A stretch of DNA of 17,417 nucleotides from assembly GCA_035288405.1 (NCBI GenBank), contig DATEAK010000007.1, positions 1 through 17,417 on the forward strand, read 5' to 3'. Both the position numbers and the translations under genes were made by a program. Shown here in pieces: positions 14,422 to 17,417 of this stretch. The notes beneath the pieces were generated by a model. That model searched no databases. It had not been told where the DNA came from and saw nothing but the letters and a program-made list of their open reading frames with translations. Within the stretch, counting starts at the first letter, position 1; each line of letters starts with the position of its first letter. This DNA is from JACPSX01 sp035288405 [NCBI: bacterium]. Lineage in GTDB: Bacteria; JACPSX01.

Positions 14422-16575
14422 TTAACTCTCTTCCGAACCAGAGCCTTCGTAAAAGCGGTGGGAGGCTCTCACTCGTTTGAGAGCCGCTTCGAAGTGGGAC
14501 AGGTCCAAAGGCAGAGTGTGAGCAAAGTCTACCTGTCTCAAAGCGGCGAGCTTCGCTTCCTGACAAATTGCCTGCAGCTCCGCCCCACAAAATCCTGAAG
14601 TCTGCTCGGCCACAGTACGGATGATCGACTGTGCGGATAACCCGGCCTTGAGCGGAACCCCACGCAGATAGATCCGGAGGATTTGCTCCCGCTCCCCGCA
14701 ATCCGGCAGAGGCACGTGGATGTGGATCCCGAAACGGCCGGACCTCAAGATTGCCGGATCGAGGAGATCGATACGGTTGGTGGCCGCCAACACGGTAATT
14801 GAGATCAATGGTTCAATCCCGTCCAATTCCGCCAGGATCTGATTGACGACTCTCTCACTGGCCCTGCTCCCGCTGCTGGCGCTACGGACCGGGGCCAGAG
14901 CATCGATCTGGTCGAAAAAGATGACCGCCGGGGCTACCTGCCGAGCGACCCGGAAAATATGGCGGATTCCCTCTTCCGATTCACCCAACCACTTGCTGAA
15001 GATCTCGGTTCCCTTGACGGAAAGGAAATTGGCCTGAGCTTCGCTGGCCAGCGCCTGGGCGAGAAGAGTCTTGCCGGCGCCCGGGGGTCCGTAAAGCAGG
15101 ATGCCTGTTGGTGGCTTCAGATTCATGTCCCGAAAGACATCGGGATGTAGCATCGGCTGCTCTACGATTTCCCGGAGCTGGCGCTTGACCTCTTCCAGCC
15201 CTCCGATGTCCTCCCAACGAATTTCCGGAACCGTGGCCAGGGTTTCGCGGAGAGCCGAGGGCCTCATCCGGGAGAGGGAGAATCGCAGGTCCTGAGGCTC
15301 CACAATAAGACGGTCAAGGGCTACCGAGAGTTTGCTGTGGCCGTTCCATTGCGCTCCCAGTTGGCGGCGCATGGCGTTTAATCCCGCTTCCCGGCACAGC
15401 TCCATGAGGTCGGCCCCCACATAGCCGTGGGTGCGGATCGAGAGTTCTTCCAGAGAGGCCACGGCCTCGGGCGAGAGCGGCATTCCCCTGGTGTGGATAC
15501 GCAGGATTTGCAGCCTGCCAACTTGATCGGGAGGCCCCATGTAAATTTCCCGGTCGAAGCGGCCGGGGCGCCTCACTGCCGGATCCAGGGAATCGATACG
15601 ATTTGTCGTCCCTACGACCAAAATCCCTTCCACTTTCTTGAGGCCGTCCATGAGTTCCAAAAACTGGGTGGCCATGCGGGTATCGGCTTGGGTGCCGGAC
15701 TCCCCTCTTTTGGGGGCGATGATGTCCAGTTCATCAATGAAGATAATGGAGGGGAGATGATGGGAAGCCTCATTGAAGATTTTTCGTAAGTTGGCTTCGG
15801 TCTCTCCATAAGTGGAGCTGACAATGTCAGGCCCGTTGATGTAGAGGAATTGGGCCGCCAACTCGTTGGCGATTGCCCGGGCCAGGTGGGTTTTGCCGGA
15901 ACCCGGCGGACCGTAAAAGATAATCCCGCGTGGAGGGGAAATGCCCAGTTTGCGAAAGATATCGGGAAACCGCAAAGGGATTTCGACGAGCTCGCGCACC
16001 TGGCGGATCTGAGTTGACATTCCTCCAACGTCCTCGAAAGTGACTTCCGTGGTCATCCCCGGCCAGACGTTAAAAATATATTTGAGCTCCACTGCGGTTT
16101 TTGGAGTAATGAGACCAGGGCCTGGAGAGAGATCCATGACTTTGAACGCGGAGCCGCTGTGGGCTCCTGGTACAGTGGCGTAGAGGATGGCTCCGGGCGT
16201 CGCCATTAAACCCCGGGCGGCGAAATTTTCAGCCAGGAATCGACCCAGATTTTCCACCTGAGACAGATCCAGAAAGGGCGCCAGGACGATCCTCTCCACG
16301 GGAGAAACCTCCGCAAGTTCCATCTCGACTTGGTCCCCAATCAGCGCTTTGATGGACTGCCGCAGGTACTGATCGATCCTTATAGTGCCGAGCCCGCGAT
16401 CTTGGGCTAGAGGGGGGCCCACCCGGGCAAGGACACGCTTTCGAAACTGGTTGCTGATCTCGATGATTTGTTTGGTCCGGATCCCATGTTTCTTCATGAC
16501 TTGGGGATCCAAGAGAGCCAGACCTCGAGCCGTATGTTGCTCGGGGCATGATTCCACTTGCAGCATAATTCCCAT
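14422..16575 (-). CDS. CDC48/VAT-type double AAA+ ATPase, second Walker B changed to Gln
   Basis: A 717-residue homologue of p97/CDC48/VAT, hexameric unfoldases that thread proteins through a central pore. An N-domain (about 1-150, with GLGTIRIDQYLRQSIKALIGD) precedes D1 and D2. D1 is complete: Walker A GPPGSGKT (222-229), Walker B IIFIDE with E282, sensor N325, and arginine fingers R336 and R339. D2 has Walker A GPPGAGKT (496-503), pore residues KWLGESE, sensor N600, and arginines R611 and R614. Its Walker B reads VIFFDQ: the hydrolytic glutamate is Q556 (codon CAG, minus strand 14910-14908). D2 should bind but hydrolyse ATP poorly. I chose ATG 16575, preceded by AGGAG; the longer frame from 16620 begins next to the promoter -10. 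No link to the catabolic genes is evident beyond proximity. Confidence 0.94.
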   Translation of the reverse strand: MGIMLQVESCPEQHTARGLALLDPQVMKKHGIRTKQIIEISNQFRKRVLARVGPPLAQDRGLGTIRIDQYLRQSIKALIGDQVEMELAEVSPVERIVLAPFLDLSQVENLGRFLAENFAARGLMATPGAILYATVPGAHSGSAFKVMDLSPGPGLITPKTAVELKYIFNVWPGMTTEVTFEDVGGMSTQIRQVRELVEIPLRFPDIFRKLGISPPRGIIFYGPPGSGKTHLARAIANELAAQFLYINGPDIVSSTYGETEANLRKIFNEASHHLPSIIFIDELDIIAPKRGESGTQADTRMATQFLELMDGLKKVEGILVVGTTNRIDSLDPAVRRPGRFDREIYMGPPDQVGRLQILRIHTRGMPLSPEAVASLEELSIRTHGYVGADLMELCREAGLNAMRRQLGAQWNGHSKLSVALDRLIVEPQDLRFSLSRMRPSALRETLATVPEIRWEDIGGLEEVKRQLREIVEQPMLHPDVFRDMNLKPPTGILLYGPPGAGKTLLAQALASEAQANFLSVKGTEIFSKWLGESEEGIRHIFRVARQVAPAVIFFDQIDALAPVRSASSGSRASERVVNQILAELDGIEPLISITVLAATNRIDLLDPAILRSGRFGIHIHVPLPDCGEREQILRIYLRGVPLKAGLSAQSIIRTVAEQTSGFCGAELQAICQEAKLAALRQVDFAHTLPLDLSHFEAALKRVRASHRFYEGSGSEES

Positions 16576-16620
16576 GGATTGGCTCCTGAATTGTTTCGGG
16601 TGGTGTTGCGGGGTCACCAC

Positions 16621-16650
16621 ATACTAAAAAAACAGCGGAATACCTGTCAA
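16621..16650 (-). promoter_or_regulatory. Sigma70-like promoter of the AAA+ ATPase gene
   Basis: On the minus strand a perfect TTGACA (16650-16645) is followed after 18 bases by TAGTAT (16626-16621, four of six consensus bases). The start of transcription would fall near 16613, giving a leader of about 38 bases to ATG 16575. This also excludes translation from 16620. Confidence 0.55.
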
Positions 16651-16675
16651 ATGGAATCGCTCCGCGCCGACGGGT

Positions 16676-17101
16676 TCAAGCTTTATAGTCCTGCAGCGCC
16701 TGGACAATGTGAGAAGGGAGCGGAGCGGCGGCCATTTTCCCCCGGGGCCCCTTGATGTCCAGCCCCCAAATTCGGACGACATGCCCTTTCGCGGTCAATT
16801 CCTGGCCTCGGTGGACCTCATGATCCAGCCGAAACGCCCGGGTTCGAATTTCCCCCACGGTCGTCACGATTCGGATGGTGTCATTGTAAAAGAGGGGGAG
16901 AAAGAACCAACTTGTAGCTTCAACAATCGGCAGTCCCAGGATGTTTTCCCGGACAAAGAGAGTGGGCCAATCCAAGCCCATGGCCCGAAACATCTCCTCG
17001 GCGGCCAGATCGAACCATTCAAAGTACTTGGGGAAATAGATCGTTCCTGCCTTATCCAGATGAGACCAGCGCACTGGGAGCTCCAGAACATGGGGGGGCA
17101 C
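16676..17101 (-). CDS. Acyl-CoA thioesterase, 4-hydroxybenzoyl-CoA thioesterase (hotdog) family
   Basis: A 141-residue single hotdog-fold protein, the usual length for the family. The N-terminal active-site signature RWSHLDKAGTIYFPKYFEWFD (11-31) has the catalytic Asp at D16, as in Pseudomonas 4-hydroxybenzoyl-CoA thioesterase. The later strands LPLFYNDTIRIVTTVGEI and FRLDHEVHR fit the fold. It would hydrolyse an acyl-CoA, plausibly an aromatic one, releasing CoA in the cytoplasm. The start is GTG 17101, with AAAGGAG six bases upstream and a promoter behind that; no in-frame ATG lies nearby. It is separated from the ATPase by 100 bases and each has its own promoter. Tol-Pal-associated YbgC-type thioesterases are the alternative, but no tol genes are near. 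Confidence 0.88.
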   Translation of the reverse strand: MPPHVLELPVRWSHLDKAGTIYFPKYFEWFDLAAEEMFRAMGLDWPTLFVRENILGLPIVEATSWFFLPLFYNDTIRIVTTVGEIRTRAFRLDHEVHRGQELTAKGHVVRIWGLDIKGPRGKMAAAPLPSHIVQALQDYKA

Positions 17102-17145
17102 CGGGATTCTCCTTTCTTCATGATTGTTTTTCTCGACGAGGCTTA

Positions 17146-17174
17146 CTCATAGAGGAGAAAGGGCACTTTGTCAA
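17146..17174 (-). promoter_or_regulatory. Sigma70-like promoter of the thioesterase gene
   Basis: On the minus strand a perfect TTGACA (17174-17169) and, after exactly 17 bases, TATGAG (17151-17146, four of six). It would start transcription near 17140, about 40 bases before GTG 17101. It stands back to back with the rplC promoter. Confidence 0.5.
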
Positions 17175-17196
17175 TGACACTTCTTTGAATTTCCGG

Positions 17197-17225
17197 TTGT
17201 CTCAAGACAATACTTGTGTTATAAA
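17197..17225 (+). promoter_or_regulatory. Sigma70-like promoter of rplC
   Basis: TTGTCT (17197-17202) and, after 17 bases, TATAAA (17220-17225, five of six). The leader to ATG 17273 would be about 40 bases and includes a GGAAGGAG ribosome binding site. It implies that rplC starts its own transcript here. Confidence 0.55.
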
Positions 17226-17272
17226 ACTCAATTCGTATCTTTGGCATGGACATTTCGGGAAGGAGTGGAGTC

Positions 17273-17417
17273 ATGGCACTTGGTTTAATTGGTAAAAAGT
17301 TAGGAACAAATCGCATTTTTAACCCTGACGGCGATGTGATTCCCGTAACGGTCATTGAAGCGGGACCCTGCATGGTGATCCAGGTTAAGGATGAGAAAAA
17401 AGACCATTACAGCGCGG
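17273..17417 (+). CDS. rplC: 50S ribosomal protein L3, 3' part beyond the window
   Basis: The first 48 codons of ribosomal protein L3, recognised from the family N-terminus [11 protein letters not shown] followed by [21 protein letters not shown]3 is an early-assembling 23S rRNA-binding protein of the large subunit. The usual GMTRIF element reads GTNRIF here. A GGAAGGAG site precedes ATG 17273. In most bacteria rplC follows rpsJ in the S10 operon; here the upstream gene is a divergent thioesterase, so rplC is first in its transcript. The rest of the gene and any following ribosomal genes lie past the right edge. Confidence 0.93.
   Translation, partial: MALGLIGKKLGTNRIFNPDGDVIPVTVIEAGPCMVIQVKDEKKDHYSA

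Noticed and set aside
16576-16620. A 15-residue N-terminal extension of the AAA+ ATPase
   Set aside because: The GTG at 16620 is adjacent to the -10 of the promoter and would lie before the transcript start; ATG 16575 has a good AGGAG.

Overview
The window reads as a stretch of a bacterial chromosome, probably from an anaerobe that degrades aromatic acids. The bacterial signs are strong AAGGAGG-type ribosome binding sites, sigma70-like promoters and a bacterial-type ribosomal protein L3 at the right edge. The anaerobic assignment is inferred from gene content: prenyl-FMN (UbiD) decarboxylases, a UbiX, class III CoA-transferases, a benzoate-CoA ligase and a cyclohexadienoyl-CoA hydratase-like protein. 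Phylum cannot be fixed from the sequence; a Desulfobacterota or other syntrophic lineage is only a guess. I saw no tRNA, rRNA, CRISPR array or insertion sequence.

Region 1 (1-4534): a 5'-truncated divergent UbiD-family decarboxylase ending at a strong terminator, two adjacent CaiB/BaiF CoA-transferase subunits, and UbiX. This is the gene set known from anaerobic phthalate degradation (CoA transfer to the diacid, then UbiD-type decarboxylation of the CoA thioester). Only the second CoA-transferase subunit keeps the catalytic aspartate.

Region 2 (4732-9932): a two-gene ABC importer (permease and ATPase, no binding protein in view), followed by two paralogous canonical UbiD decarboxylases flanking a small protein that matches the archaeal CTP-dependent riboflavin kinase family (DUF120). 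With UbiX upstream, the locus could encode its own line from riboflavin to FMN to prenyl-FMN to UbiD. A convergent FMN-binding split-barrel protein (9929-10417) overlaps the last UbiD by four bases.

Region 3 (10548-14306): dienoyl-CoA hydratase-like protein, benzoate-CoA ligase, and two paralogous cupins. The first cupin has a three-histidine metal site. The second has lost it and carries a 66-residue histone H1-like basic tail. A strong hairpin closes this unit.

Region 4 (14422-17417): on the minus strand, a CDC48/VAT-type double AAA+ ATPase whose second Walker B glutamate is glutamine, and a 4-hydroxybenzoyl-CoA thioesterase-type hotdog protein, each with a TTGACA promoter. On the plus strand, the start of rplC begins at the right edge.

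Taken together, regions 1-3 look like an aromatic-acid funnel: uptake, CoA activation, decarboxylation with locally made cofactor, and delivery of benzoyl-CoA to ring reduction. The ring reductase itself is not in the window. No stretch longer than 300 bases lacks a gene.
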